The position numbers and the translations under genes were made by a program. Shown here one piece after another: positions 44,569 to 53,639 of a stretch of DNA of 64,000 nt (position 1 is its first letter; every line of letters begins with the position of its first letter). Origin of the DNA: Methanocorpusculum sp. (lineage in GTDB: Archaea > Halobacteriota > Methanomicrobia > Methanomicrobiales > Methanocorpusculaceae); contig NZ_JAUSPQ010000006.1 of the NCBI RefSeq assembly GCF_030655665.1, forward strand, positions 186,001 through 250,000. Reading direction: 5' to 3'. The notes below the pieces were generated by a model. That model was given only the letters and a program-made list of their open reading frames with translations, had not been told where the DNA came from and searched no databases.

Positions 44569-44844
44569 TTATACCTCGAGAATCGTCTCTCCTTCCGGTG
44601 TCGTATAATATTTTATCACGGTCCCGTCGGGTTCAGTGGCGGTATACCGGATGTTTCCTTCGGAATCGGTAAACCAGACCGTTTTTGATCCGTCGATGAA
44701 AAGGATAGACCCCTCGGTCTCATCTCCTGTGAGGATATTTCCATCTTTATCGGTATATGGTGAATTTTCATCCGGCTGTGCCACGCATCCGGCTGAAAGG
44801 ATCAGCAGCAAAAGGATCATTCCGGCGATCAATATTTTCTTCAT
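44569..44844 (-). CDS. Small secreted lipoprotein
   Basis: From the ATG at 44844 the protein has about 91 residues with a signal peptide (MKKILIAGMILLLLILS) and lipobox LSAGC near residue 19. The mature part is acidic and built from short repeats of the DG/DSEGN type (YTDKDGNILTGDETEG, WFTDSEGNIRYTATEPDG). Unknown function; no close family recognised. Confidence 0.65.
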   Translation of the reverse strand: MKKILIAGMILLLLILSAGCVAQPDENSPYTDKDGNILTGDETEGSILFIDGSKTVWFTDSEGNIRYTATEPDGTVIKYYTTPEGETILEV

Positions 44845-44953
44845 GAAAGAGTGTTGGTCCGAATAATTGATATCCTTTGTTCCCAATCCCGCAGAGTATA
44901 TCTCTTGCTACGACCCATAATCTACACAACTATTCAAAGGTGCTATCAATAAT

Positions 44954-46345
44954 ATGCGGCTCGTAATGAAATTCGGTGGAACATCGGTTGGTGATGCAGA
45001 GTGTATCGCGAAAGTCGTTGATCTCATCAAAAAATCCCGTGAGGAAGGTAATGAAATCGCTGTCGTAGTTTCAGCAATGACGAAAGTCACCGACCAGATA
45101 ATCACGGAGGCTGAAGGGATCATCAGCTGTACTGACAAGAATAATCTGGATACGTTCATCAATGACCTCAGAAACCGGCATATTACGGCACTTCGTGTTG
45201 TGGCTCCGGATTATATCGATGAAGTCACCGCTCACATCAACGTAAGACTTGAGCGGCTCAGAAATATCCTCATCGCTGTCAACCATCTTAGAGAACTCAC
45301 GCCGCGTTCCCGGGATTACATCATCTCCTTTGGTGAAAAACTCTCTGCACCGATCGTTTCTGCGGCGCTTCGTCAGGCAGGTATCCCGTCATTTCAGATA
45401 AGCGGCTGTGATGCAGGAATTCTTACAGACGGTGTTCACGGCGGAGCTACTGCGCTTCCGGAAAGCTACCCAAGGATCATGGAGCGTATCGGATCAAAGC
45501 TTAGAGCTCAGGTCCCGGTCATTCAGGGATTCACCGGTTGTTCCGGTGAGGGCGCAGTTACCACTCTCGGCCGCAGCGGATCGGACTACTCCGGAGCGAT
45601 CATCGGAGCAGGTATCGATGCTGAAGAGATCATTATCTGGACCGATGTGGACGGTGTTATGACCACGGATCCCCGGCTCATTCCCGAGGCACGCGTCATC
45701 GATTCACTGTCGTTCCTGGAAATGATGGAGATGTCCTACTTTGGTGCAAAAGTCATCCATCCGCGTGCTCTTCTCCCGGCAATGGAGAAAAACATCCCGG
45801 TCTATGTCAAGAACACCTTTAACCCGACACACCCCGGAACCGTTGTTATCAGAGAAAGCCATGCCGACAAACGCATCGTCAAAGCCGTTTCACTCATCAA
45901 AAACAGCTGCATGATAAGTATCAGCGGATTTGCGGCCGGCAGACCCGGAGTGGCAGGCGAAATATTCACCTCTCTTGCGGCAGCAGGCGTGAACGTGATG
46001 CTCATCAGTCAGGGTTCATCTGAGATGAACATCTCGCTGATCATCACCGAAGAACAGGTAAATGCTGCAAATAAGGCTCTTATCCAGATCAAAAACAAAG
46101 GACTGATCCGTGAGTACACGTTTGCCAAGGATGTGAACGTCGTTTCGGTCGTTGGTGCGGGAATGGCGGGGACCCCCGGAACTCTCTACCGGATCTTCCA
46201 TGGACTCGGTGTCGCAAAGATCAATGTGATGATGATCTCCCAGGGTTCGGAAGTGAACGTTTCGTTTGTGGTAAAGGAAACGGACGGGATCCGTGCAGTA
46301 AGAGCGATCCACGAGGAGTATGATCTCGAAAAGGAGGAAGCATGA
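44954..46345 (+). CDS. lysC: Aspartate kinase
   Basis: First step of lysine, threonine and methionine synthesis. It has 463 residues with KFGGTSVGDAE at residues 5-15 and the catalytic LGRSGSDYSGAI near 206. Two C-terminal ACT domains (from about residue 310, ISGFAAGRPGVAGEIFTSLA and VGAGMAGTPGTLYRIFHGLG) suggest feedback regulation. A TATA-like gagtatatctc is about 55 bases upstream. It overlaps purM by four bases, an unusual partnership. Confidence 0.95.
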   Translation: MRLVMKFGGTSVGDAECIAKVVDLIKKSREEGNEIAVVVSAMTKVTDQIITEAEGIISCTDKNNLDTFINDLRNRHITALRVVAPDYIDEVTAHINVRLERLRNILIAVNHLRELTPRSRDYIISFGEKLSAPIVSAALRQAGIPSFQISGCDAGILTDGVHGGATALPESYPRIMERIGSKLRAQVPVIQGFTGCSGEGAVTTLGRSGSDYSGAIIGAGIDAEEIIIWTDVDGVMTTDPRLIPEARVIDSLSFLEMMEMSYFGAKVIHPRALLPAMEKNIPVYVKNTFNPTHPGTVVIRESHADKRIVKAVSLIKNSCMISISGFAAGRPGVAGEIFTSLAAAGVNVMLISQGSSEMNISLIITEEQVNAANKALIQIKNKGLIREYTFAKDVNVVSVVGAGMAGTPGTLYRIFHGLGVAKINVMMISQGSEVNVSFVVKETDGIRAVRAIHEEYDLEKEEA

Positions 46346-47337
46346 CAAAGAAGTATTCGTATAAAGAGGCCGGGGTCGATATCAACCTTGAGGCCGACGG
46401 GGTAAAAGCCCTGATCCATCAACTGAGCTACAAACGCAGTGGTGAGCATGGAATGGTCGGCGATGTCGGTCACTTTGCCGGGATGATCGATTTCGGCAGC
46501 AAGGTCCTTTCCTTGTGTACTGACGGTGTCGGAACCAAGATGCGGATCGCTGACGATCTTCAGGATTGGACAACGGTCGGTATCGACTGTATGGCGATGA
46601 ATGTGAACGACATGTATGTCATGAACATCGAACCGATCGCGTTCGTCGATTACATCGCGACCGAGGGTATCAAAACCGAGCAGATGATCCAGATCGGTGT
46701 CGGTCTCAACGAAGGAGCACGTCTTTCCAACATCAATATTGTCGGCGGCGAGACTGCTACGCTGAAGGGAATGATCAATGGACTTGACCTTGCAGGCACC
46801 TGTCTCGGTGTTCAGGACAAGGATAAGGTCGTCACGGGCGAAAAAGTTGCACCCGGCGATATCATTATTGGTGTCGCAAGCACCGGCGTTCACTCAAACG
46901 GGTACACGCTTGCACGCCAGGTCGCTGAAGAAAACGGAGGCTATGCAACCGTTCTTCCGTCCGGCAGAACCGTCGGCGAAGCATTGCTTGTTCCAACAAG
47001 GATCTACTCTGAGGTCCTTGATGTCTGCAGCAAAGCAGTCGTACACGGCATGTGTCACGTGACCGGCGGCGGTCTGCTGAACTTCCTTCGGATCTCCAAT
47101 TACGGTTTTGCGGTCGAAGACCCACTTCCGGTTCCGGAGATCTTAGCATGGATCACCGAGAAGGGCGCTCTTGAGATGAACGAACTCTACCGTACCTTCA
47201 ATATGGGTATGGGCTTTGCGTTCATCGTGCCAAAAGAGAGCGTGGAGACCGTTCTTTCCATGGTCGAAGGGGCAAAAGTCGTCGGCCGTGTGATCGAAGA
47301 TCACAAAGTCACGCTCAAGGGCGTAGAAATCACCTAA
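46342..47337 (+). CDS. purM: Phosphoribosylformylglycinamidine cyclo-ligase (PurM)
   Basis: Closes the imidazole ring to make aminoimidazole ribotide. It has 331 residues with the family motifs LCTDGVGTKMRIA near residues 56-68, NVNDMYVMNIEP near 88, GGETATLKGM near 134 and GVASTGVHSNGYTLAR near 176. T-rich sequence after the stop (47338-47351) probably ends the lysC-purM unit. Confidence 0.96.
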   Translation: MTKKYSYKEAGVDINLEADGVKALIHQLSYKRSGEHGMVGDVGHFAGMIDFGSKVLSLCTDGVGTKMRIADDLQDWTTVGIDCMAMNVNDMYVMNIEPIAFVDYIATEGIKTEQMIQIGVGLNEGARLSNINIVGGETATLKGMINGLDLAGTCLGVQDKDKVVTGEKVAPGDIIIGVASTGVHSNGYTLARQVAEENGGYATVLPSGRTVGEALLVPTRIYSEVLDVCSKAVVHGMCHVTGGGLLNFLRISNYGFAVEDPLPVPEILAWITEKGALEMNELYRTFNMGMGFAFIVPKESVETVLSMVEGAKVVGRVIEDHKVTLKGVEIT

Positions 47338-47391
47338 TTTTTATCTTTTTATAGGGCGTACCTGTTGCCCATCCAAAAGTATATTTACCGA

Positions 47392-48753
47392 TTAAGCAAT
47401 TCTAAATACCTCATTACCAAGCCTAATAAGCGCCAACATAGTATCCTTTGTCCCTGCATTAAACGTTGAATAAGAATCATCTGGTTCGAACAGTTTCCCA
47501 TCTTCATCCCCAAAGTAGATCTTTCTCTCAAATAGATCTGTATTGGGATATAATCCATATTTTTGAATATCATAACAAAGATTATGAATATCTTTATCAG
47601 ACAATGTAAATGCAGGATAAAATACGATTGAATAACCTGCAGATTTTACCTCATTGATAATTTCATCAGGAGATTTATTAATTTGTTTCGCAACTGAGTA
47701 TATTGAGTTGATTGTTACAGATTTGCTCCTTTCAACATCTTTGGCTGCTTTTGAGATTAATTCATCCGGAAACAGACTACAATCATCACCATTATAGAAT
47801 AAATCATGAATCTTTCGCGTCATTTTGGCAGATTGCTGAAATTTAATACATCTCCAGTTAAGTTTCCAGGATCTTGGTTGTGATGTAATCATCTCCTGAA
47901 ATGTGGCTGCTATGGTGTTTTGTTTGGATTCATCAATATTCATCTGAGTGTTATTTTGATAATTGAAAAACTCATTCCAGCAGAAAGCTCTCTGAAGGGT
48001 TGGGCGCTTAAAGTGCTGTACCCCGATTATTGAGTTTATTCTCGAATCACCACCACCATTATCAACTGGGTAAAGATAGAATGAGATTGGATGTGCTTTT
48101 TTGATGCATCCTATTCCCTTGGTTACCATTTTGCATTGATCAGTATCATAGTCATATCGGTGTGTTGCAAAAAATGCTGCGATGAATGGTTCACTTGAAA
48201 CATCAATGAGATTGGTTCGAAGTCCATAATGTTGAGCGAGAGCTTCCCAATTTATGTTAATTTTTCCCATCTGTGCAAGAATCGTATTTGGAAAAGTTTT
48301 GGCAATCTGAGTAAACTCCTCAATTTTCAGGAGATCGATTAACTGCTGAGTCGAAAATGGAATCCCAGTTGTTCTGGAAATATCCCGCTGACAACTTGGA
48401 AGAGTTGTTTCACGAAATTTATACTCTCCTCTATATAATCCTGGAAAATGTGTTCGAATGTGTTGTCGTAAAAATTCAACATTTGAGGATGATTCGCCCA
48501 TTATATTTTTATAATAACCTGCTTCAAAGGAATAAGGAAGCCCGACTCTTTTCCCGTTGTCGTATCTTAATATCTCAGCACTAGGGCTTGGTATTCTATA
48601 ATCTATTTTTTGGCAGTTTTTCAGATAGAGCATGTGATGAACTGGGTGCAGCTGCCTTATTGCCTCGAATATATCATCGCAAATTTTACAATCTGTTGAG
48701 GGATGATAAGTGTTGTTGATATCCAATTCAGGGGTTATGTTATAGTCTGTCAA
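47392..48753 (-). CDS. FRG-domain protein, probably acquired
   Basis: The 453-residue protein contains an FRG domain: LYRGEYKFRE near residues 106-115 and ALAQHYGLRTNLIDVSSEPF near 170-189 followed by IAAFFATHR. The rest is unfamiliar. FRG proteins recur near mobile elements and defence genes, but their activity is not established. The gene is clearly more AT-rich than its neighbours, lies alone, and is followed by a large inverted repeat, all signs of transfer. Confidence 0.75.
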   Translation of the reverse strand: MTDYNITPELDINNTYHPSTDCKICDDIFEAIRQLHPVHHMLYLKNCQKIDYRIPSPSAEILRYDNGKRVGLPYSFEAGYYKNIMGESSSNVEFLRQHIRTHFPGLYRGEYKFRETTLPSCQRDISRTTGIPFSTQQLIDLLKIEEFTQIAKTFPNTILAQMGKININWEALAQHYGLRTNLIDVSSEPFIAAFFATHRYDYDTDQCKMVTKGIGCIKKAHPISFYLYPVDNGGGDSRINSIIGVQHFKRPTLQRAFCWNEFFNYQNNTQMNIDESKQNTIAATFQEMITSQPRSWKLNWRCIKFQQSAKMTRKIHDLFYNGDDCSLFPDELISKAAKDVERSKSVTINSIYSVAKQINKSPDEIINEVKSAGYSIVFYPAFTLSDKDIHNLCYDIQKYGLYPNTDLFERKIYFGDEDGKLFEPDDSYSTFNAGTKDTMLALIRLGNEVFRIA

Positions 48754-48890
48754 TAATATTAATTATCCGACATAGTATGATATATTTTTAGGGTCATATT
48801 TGAATTGAAATTGGTTACAAAGAATCTCAATAGAACTTACTCAGTGTTAGTCTCGATCCAATTTGGAAAGGGTCTAGTTGAGTGTGGAAA
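48754..48890. other. Non-coding AT-rich spacer upstream of the FRG gene
   Basis: This holds the presumed promoter of the FRG-domain gene on the minus strand (tatatcatactatg-type sequence on that strand near 48770-48783) and nothing else that I can identify. Confidence 0.3.
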
Positions 48891-49275
48891 CATGAGAAAA
48901 AAACCAACCGCGAATCGGCGCGAATCCCGCAAGCCTTTGGCTTGCTCCCAGAATCGGATTTGCTTATCCTCACTCTCGCAATTCAGCTTCGCTGTCTTGC
49001 TCGCCCCTCATCGGGAACGTTCGGGCAAATCCTGTCGCCGCCCCAGCGGCTCCCAATAACAATTTCTTCCTCCCCTCCTCCTCCAAATAACGTTTATCTG
49101 AATATTTCTTTCACGAGAGGCGCTGGGGCGCCGATAGGATTTGCCCGAACGTTCCCGATGAGGGACGAGCCGTCGTGTCGTCTAGACACGACGAGCGAGA
49201 GTGAGGATAAGCAAATCCGATTCTGGGAGCCCGAAGGGCGGGATTCGCGCCGATTCGCGGTTGGTTTTTCTCATG
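48891..49275. repeat. Large imperfect inverted repeat with inner hairpin modules
   Basis: The left arm starts catgagaaaaaaaccaaccg at 48891 and runs to about 49053. The right arm runs from about 49117 to 49275 and reads as its reverse complement, separated by 63 bases. Arms match almost base for base except at two places that are themselves small hairpins: GCAAGCC-ttt-GGCTTGC in the left arm against gagcccgaagggcggg in the right, and a second hairpin pair (cttcgctg area against a perfect 49171-49192 hairpin, cgtcgtgtc-tag-style). There is no transposase. Confidence 0.85.
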
Positions 49276-49484
49276 TATCAAAAAACATCCCGTACACGAA
49301 AATCAAAGTACATCTTTCATGTACCTCAACTTTTTGATTGAGAGCACACCGCGTAAGTCTTATTTTAACAAGACCTGAAATCGGTTATTGATATCGTAAT
49401 ACAATGATCCTGCAGTCAAATTCACAATTACTAAATTTACCAAAATTAGTAATTGATGAGTAATTCAAAAAAAGAGATGGTCCC
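49276..49484. other. Spacer with no recognised feature
   Basis: AT-rich sequence between the inverted repeat and the lipoprotein gene. It includes the short mirror-like aattactaaatttaccaaaattagtaatt (49426-49453), whose ends AATTACTAA and TTAGTAATT are reverse complements: a 9-bp stem with an 11-base loop that may end transcription of the lipoprotein gene. Confidence 0.4.
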
Positions 49485-50108
49485 CTATACTCTGGTATAG
49501 GTGTGTGTTACATCCTTCCAGGTCTCGGTAAGTATTCCATCAGTTCCGAGGGTGAATGTTGAGATATCATTCAGATATGAATAGCTGTAGATCCCGTCCT
49601 TCTTTGACCAGATAAGCGGATAGGTGGATTCCAGCGTGGTATTATTCTGATAATACCAGGAGAACGCTCCTGAATTATTCTCATAAAATGCAAACTCTCC
49701 CTCGTAGATCACGCCGTCATTTTCCCATGGAATGTCCTTTGTCCATATGCCGACAAATCCGTCTCCGGAGAATCTGTCTCCGCTTCCGTCTCCGGAAATG
49801 GCAAAGGTCTTCTCATCGTCTGAAAGAAGGAGCTGATATGCAAATGCCGCCTCATAGGTCGAATTGCCGACTGCTTGCCATGTTATATTGAACATACTGA
49901 TACCCTTTGCAGGATCTTCAAACACCTCGGTCACATTCCCGGTCCCGTCTGCATTGAAAACATACGTGAAACTCGTAGCGTTGAATTGTTCCGGATTTAC
50001 CACATTCCAGGTGCCGGTAAAAGGATCGGGTGATGCCCCCGGGCTCGTACATCCGCTTGCAAAGATGACCGCGAGGATAATGATCCCGACAATTGCGATT
50101 TCTTTCAT
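49485..50108 (-). CDS. Secreted lipoprotein of unknown function
   Basis: The start at 50108 gives MKEIAIVGIIILAVIFASGC, a signal peptide with lipobox FASGC. The mature part has Ser/Pro-rich GASPDPFTGTWNVVNPEQF, then a lipocalin-like beta-strand pattern with several N-glycosylation sequons (NNTT, NNSG, NATS). It resembles the FTGTW-type small beta-barrel domains of methanogen surface lipoproteins. No enzymatic motif. Confidence 0.7.
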   Translation of the reverse strand: MKEIAIVGIIILAVIFASGCTSPGASPDPFTGTWNVVNPEQFNATSFTYVFNADGTGNVTEVFEDPAKGISMFNITWQAVGNSTYEAAFAYQLLLSDDEKTFAISGDGSGDRFSGDGFVGIWTKDIPWENDGVIYEGEFAFYENNSGAFSWYYQNNTTLESTYPLIWSKKDGIYSYSYLNDISTFTLGTDGILTETWKDVTHTYTRV

Positions 50109-50197
50109 ACCTTGAATAGTATGCAACCATCACACTTGAATTTGCCGAGGGTGCAGTATTCTCAGAGAAAAATCCGCAAAAAAAGTGAAAGAAAAAT

Positions 50198-51601
50198 CTA
50201 TCTCTTACTCGAAGGTTTACCCGTCTTCTTTCCCCGATAATTCGGGGAGGGTTTTTTGCCGTATTTTTCCTTCAGTAAGGCGATCTTGTCAGGAGCTTTA
50301 TTTCCTGTTGAAACACCGGCGATCATTCTGGTGAAACTTTCACGTCCCATCAGCAGATTGTAGGCATTCTGCTGTTTATTGAACCGTACCATTACCGAAT
50401 CGACGGCCACCACAGATCCGTAGGATGCGGTGAGCAAAGCTTCATGCTCGGGTATTCTGTGGAATGCCGGCAGTGCCAGGTAGGTCGGCGTTGTGCCCGT
50501 CCCGTCACAGACGAGGAACAGATAATTTTTCGCATCGCCGATGTCTGCCGACATTACCGAAACCGTGATATGGATCCTTCTCTCCAGATGTTTTTTGAGT
50601 TGGGAGAGTCTTGCTCTCTTTGCATCCGCCGGGATCTTGTATCCGCATTTTCTGTGCCCGTCGGTTCTGAGGATCGCATAGGAAAACTTCACATCCGTGT
50701 TCACGAACCTGAACTTCTCTTCAGCACCGCCAAGTGCGAACATAAGGTCTGTTGGTTTGATGTCGGCATAGGAACGGAACGACCAGCAGGGTGAAACCGT
50801 ACAATACATGCCCCGGAGATCATTACAGGGGGCGTATAAGGTAAGGCCTTGTTTCTTCACATCGCGTGAGAGATCGCGGAGCATCGTTGAATTGGTAAGG
50901 TCGGCTGGTTCAAGGAGGACCAGATTTCCGTCAAAGACAAGATGCTTCGACAGTGCCATGACAAGTTCTGCTTTTTTCTCCGGGTCAAGACCGCTCAGTT
51001 CGTTGATAACATTTGAACAGACGATCAAGTCGAACTCCCCTTCGGGGATGTCTTTCGTGATATCTTGTGCGAGCGGTTTTTCCGCGGTGACTTTTCCCCC
51101 GGCATTTTTGAGAAACTCAGGAACGATCACCTGATACGCTTCGATATGGGTCTCGTAATATTCAAGGGACGTGATCTCGGCGGTCATCCCCTCCAGACAG
51201 GAAAGGACACGGGCAACACCGATCGAAACGGTTCCGGGTCCGGCCCCGATGTCCAGGATCTTCACATGTTTTCTGATCAGGCCCGAGGTGATCATTGCGG
51301 CAAAAAATTCAGAGAACTCGAGAACATAGCCCGGCATCTGGTATGCCATGTAGCCGAGAACGCTGTATCCTCCTTTGTAGGAGATACTCTTCTGCACTCC
51401 CTCTTTCCAGTATGATTCCTTCTGGGTGATGATGGCGTTTCGGATCTTTTCGAGAACAGTCTCATCTTTCCAGGACTTGCCGGTCACCTTCTCGATATAT
51501 TTGATCGTCTGTTTTTCAAGTTCAGGGACGCTGCGTATCTTTAAAAAAGCGTTGAGGCGGGTTATTTCCTCAGCGGTCGGGATGTATCGTGGATTATCCA
51601 T
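50198..51601 (-). CDS. Rsm22-like methyltransferase
   Basis: SAM-dependent methyltransferase of the Rsm22/METTL17 family linked to the small ribosomal subunit. SAM motif I is ILDIGAGPGTVSIGVARVL near residues 115-133 and FDLIVCSNVINEL lies near 196. A cysteine cluster APCNDLRGMYCTVSPCWSFR near residue 260 corresponds to the iron-sulfur motif of METTL17-like proteins. The C-terminus is a Lys/Arg-rich tail (YGKKPSPNYRGKKTGKPSSK), fit for RNA binding. It has 467 residues. Confidence 0.8.
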   Translation of the reverse strand: MDNPRYIPTAEEITRLNAFLKIRSVPELEKQTIKYIEKVTGKSWKDETVLEKIRNAIITQKESYWKEGVQKSISYKGGYSVLGYMAYQMPGYVLEFSEFFAAMITSGLIRKHVKILDIGAGPGTVSIGVARVLSCLEGMTAEITSLEYYETHIEAYQVIVPEFLKNAGGKVTAEKPLAQDITKDIPEGEFDLIVCSNVINELSGLDPEKKAELVMALSKHLVFDGNLVLLEPADLTNSTMLRDLSRDVKKQGLTLYAPCNDLRGMYCTVSPCWSFRSYADIKPTDLMFALGGAEEKFRFVNTDVKFSYAILRTDGHRKCGYKIPADAKRARLSQLKKHLERRIHITVSVMSADIGDAKNYLFLVCDGTGTTPTYLALPAFHRIPEHEALLTASYGSVVAVDSVMVRFNKQQNAYNLLMGRESFTRMIAGVSTGNKAPDKIALLKEKYGKKPSPNYRGKKTGKPSSKR

Positions 51602-51607
51602 TCTATG

Positions 51608-52159
51608 TTACACGAGTGTTTTGACGGAGTATCCGTCAGCTTCTGGCTCAATTTCGAGTTTGGTCTTCTTAGCTTTTGAGGAGACGATACCCGAGTTTCC
51701 GCTCGGGTCAGTGATGATGACGGTAAATGGTATTTCTGATCTTCTTGCTTTATCGATCTCTTCCAGGAGTTTTTTTGCCTGGGCGATCTCGTCTCCTTCA
51801 CAGGATATCGAGGCGCGTTTTACTGCATCCTCTGCCCGTTCAAGGATCCCTTCGATGTTTGATACGAATCCAAAGCAGGCTGGCCCCGGATGGATATTTA
51901 TGCCGAACTCGGGGATATCGATCTCACCCTGCATACTGCGTATGACCCGTGCATCAAGATCGTTCTGTGTCTCTACTTTCATCTCCCAGCGGCTTGGTTC
52001 GTGGTCGTTTAACACCATGGTATCGACGATGCGAAACCCACAGTTGCAAACGCCGCAGATCAGGAGAATGTCGGAAAAATACGGGATATTTTCCGTATCA
52101 TATATGTATTCGATATCCTCTCCGCATTCAGGGCAGGGGGCGGGGATTACCTGACGCAT
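51608..52159 (-). CDS. ZPR1-type zinc-finger protein
   Basis: The 183-residue protein carries one ZPR1 unit: CPECGEDIEYIYDTENIPYF near residues 9-28, then CGVCNCGFR near 35-43, followed by the ZPR1 beta domain (DLDARVIRSMQGEIDIPEFG). Eukaryotic ZPR1 has two such units and chaperones eEF1A; archaeal single-unit homologues are less studied. Neighbours are Rsm22-like and SepF genes on the same strand. Confidence 0.85.
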   Translation of the reverse strand: MRQVIPAPCPECGEDIEYIYDTENIPYFSDILLICGVCNCGFRIVDTMVLNDHEPSRWEMKVETQNDLDARVIRSMQGEIDIPEFGINIHPGPACFGFVSNIEGILERAEDAVKRASISCEGDEIAQAKKLLEEIDKARRSEIPFTVIITDPSGNSGIVSSKAKKTKLEIEPEADGYSVKTLV

Positions 52160-52165
52160 TGGGTG

Positions 52166-52540
52166 TTAGTACCCGCCGAGTTTCTCGCGGGAGATACGGA
52201 CACCGGTCGGCACAACGATAACGTAACGTTGGTCGCCAAGTCCGATGATGTCACCGTTCACATCACGGGAAACGGCACGAAGATCGCCCATTACACGATC
52301 GAACATGATTTTATCGAGTTTCAGTTTGGTGATGTCGATGATGACAATATTTCCGTTGTAGATCTCGTCTTTTATCTTCGGACAGTCTTTGATATCACAG
52401 ACGCTTGCGACTTTGACATACATCGTTGCGGGTTCGTTCTCTCCGACCGCGCCTTCGTATGCCTGCAGATCAAGCTTCATGTAAGTATCTTCTTCTGTTG
52501 ATTTATCCTTTGAGCCAAATACTCCGTCAAGAAATCCCAT
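52166..52540 (-). CDS. sepF: Cell division protein SepF
   Basis: Anchors FtsZ to the membrane in many archaea. It has 124 residues with a short amphipathic N-terminal anchor (MGFLDGVFGSK) and a conserved C-terminal domain: VKVASVCDIKDCPKIKDEIY, NIVIIDITKLK and GLGDQRYVIVVPTGVRIS. Archaeal SepF matches DUF552. No ftsZ gene is in this window. Confidence 0.87.
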   Translation of the reverse strand: MGFLDGVFGSKDKSTEEDTYMKLDLQAYEGAVGENEPATMYVKVASVCDIKDCPKIKDEIYNGNIVIIDITKLKLDKIMFDRVMGDLRAVSRDVNGDIIGLGDQRYVIVVPTGVRISREKLGGY

Positions 52541-52590
52541 ATGAAAAATAGTTTAGTTGTTGCTTATTTAATTCTATCTGTGTGAGCCCT

Positions 52591-53088
52591 CTAGATCTCC
52601 ATATTCCAGAGCTCATCGCCGATGTAATGCAGATTTTTCGCCGCCTTCCCCTTCTCGAGCGCGATGATATCCTTTGCATCATACAGTGGAAGGACCACGG
52701 CGAGGGGTTTGTTATGGCTCTCATCGACTGCGAGTGCCGGCTGACCAGCCTTAACATCGTCCGTGACCGAAACGATTCCCGGTCGCATGATATCTGCGCC
52801 GTTGATCATGTAGGGAATTGCCCCCATATCGACTACGATACGTCTGCCGGTAAACGGACGGGAGATCGCCCCGCGGAGTGTGGGGAATGCCCAGTCATCC
52901 TTTTCCATAACGAGCGGCTTTTTGTCGATGATGTAGATGTTGAATTTTGATGCTGTCTCTGCGATTTCGATCATCGGAGCATTGTACAGAGCAGCTTCTT
53001 CTCCGATATTCTCTGTAAGCTTTGTCATCAAAGCCGCAAGCTGACTTTTTTTGATGGCGTGGCGTTTTTTGATGATAAGTTCTACCAT
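52591..53088 (-). CDS. PUA-domain RNA-binding protein (MCT-1-like)
   Basis: The 165-residue protein has an N-terminal DUF1947-like domain (VELIIKKRHAIKKSQLAALM) and a C-terminal PUA domain: MGAIPYMINGADIMRPGIVS near residues 98-117 and VDESHNKPLAVVLP. This is the archaeal counterpart of the MCT-1/Tma20 translation recycling factors. It is divergent from the Sm-like gene and its leader. Confidence 0.85.
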   Translation of the reverse strand: MVELIIKKRHAIKKSQLAALMTKLTENIGEEAALYNAPMIEIAETASKFNIYIIDKKPLVMEKDDWAFPTLRGAISRPFTGRRIVVDMGAIPYMINGADIMRPGIVSVTDDVKAGQPALAVDESHNKPLAVVLPLYDAKDIIALEKGKAAKNLHYIGDELWNMEI

Positions 53089-53261
53089 TTGTTATTGTAT
53101 TATTTGGCGCGTGAAATTATATAGACTCCGTGACCGGTCATTTGCGAATATCATGTGTAAGCATAGGAGATTTCGCCTGCCTGCCCTGTTTTCAAACTTC
53201 AGATTTTGGGCTCAACTCCCCGCTATCTTTATGTGTCACAGTGGCGTATACATTAAGCACT

Positions 53262-53375
53262 CGTCCATGAGTCTTAGGCTTATGTGACGTCCGAAACCTG
53301 CATGAAAGCCGCGGCTTTTGTGTTTGCCCGGCATATTCTGCCTGCGGTTTTCGTTTCGGACTCTCTCCCTGAGAG
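53262..53375 (+). promoter_or_regulatory. Multi-hairpin leader of the Sm-like/L37e/PurF genes
   Basis: Four back-to-back structures are visible. (1) 53262-53289: CGTCCATGAG pairs with CTTATG-T-GACG around a 7-base loop. (2) An outer 9-bp stem GTCCGAAAC/GTTTCGGAC (53289-53297 with 53353-53361). (3) Inside it, AAAGC-CGCG-GCTTT (53305-53318) and GGCA-tattc-TGCC (53330-53342). (4) CTCTC-tccct-GAGAG (53361-53375). The ribosome site gagagg and start codon follow at 53393. TATA-like sequences lie near 53226-53233 and 53247-53256. I do not recognise an RNA family; the rest of 53089-53392 has no gene. Confidence 0.5.
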
Positions 53376-53392
53376 AAACGAGAGGTAATCCA

Positions 53393-53620
53393 ATGACAAA
53401 GCGACCACTAGAAATTTTAGATCAGGTTCTGAACCGCCAGCCGGTTATCATTTCACTGAAAGGTGGACGGGAGATCCGTGGAGTTCTTCAGGGATACGAT
53501 GTTCACATGAACCTGGTTCTTGACAAGGCAGAGGAAGAAGGAGAGAACGGGATTGCTGAACTCGGCACTTTGATCGTGCGCGGAGACAACGTCATCTACA
53601 TCTCTCCATCTGTAGAATAA
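53393..53620 (+). CDS. Sm-like (LSm/SmAP) RNA-binding protein
   Basis: Archaeal Sm protein that forms heptameric rings on U-rich RNA. It has 75 residues from the ATG at 53393 ([15 protein letters not shown]). The Sm1 motif is [20 protein letters not shown] near residues 17-36 and the Sm2 motif [12 protein letters not shown] near 61-72. It is followed 19 bases later by L37e, the classical archaeal pair. Confidence 0.95.
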   Translation: MTKRPLEILDQVLNRQPVIISLKGGREIRGVLQGYDVHMNLVLDKAEEEGENGIAELGTLIVRGDNVIYISPSVE

Positions 53621-53639
53621 ACATCGAGGTGAATTAACA

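Noticed and set aside
48891-49275. Insertion sequence
   Set aside because: There is no transposase frame and the arms are far longer than typical terminal repeats; called a repeat only.
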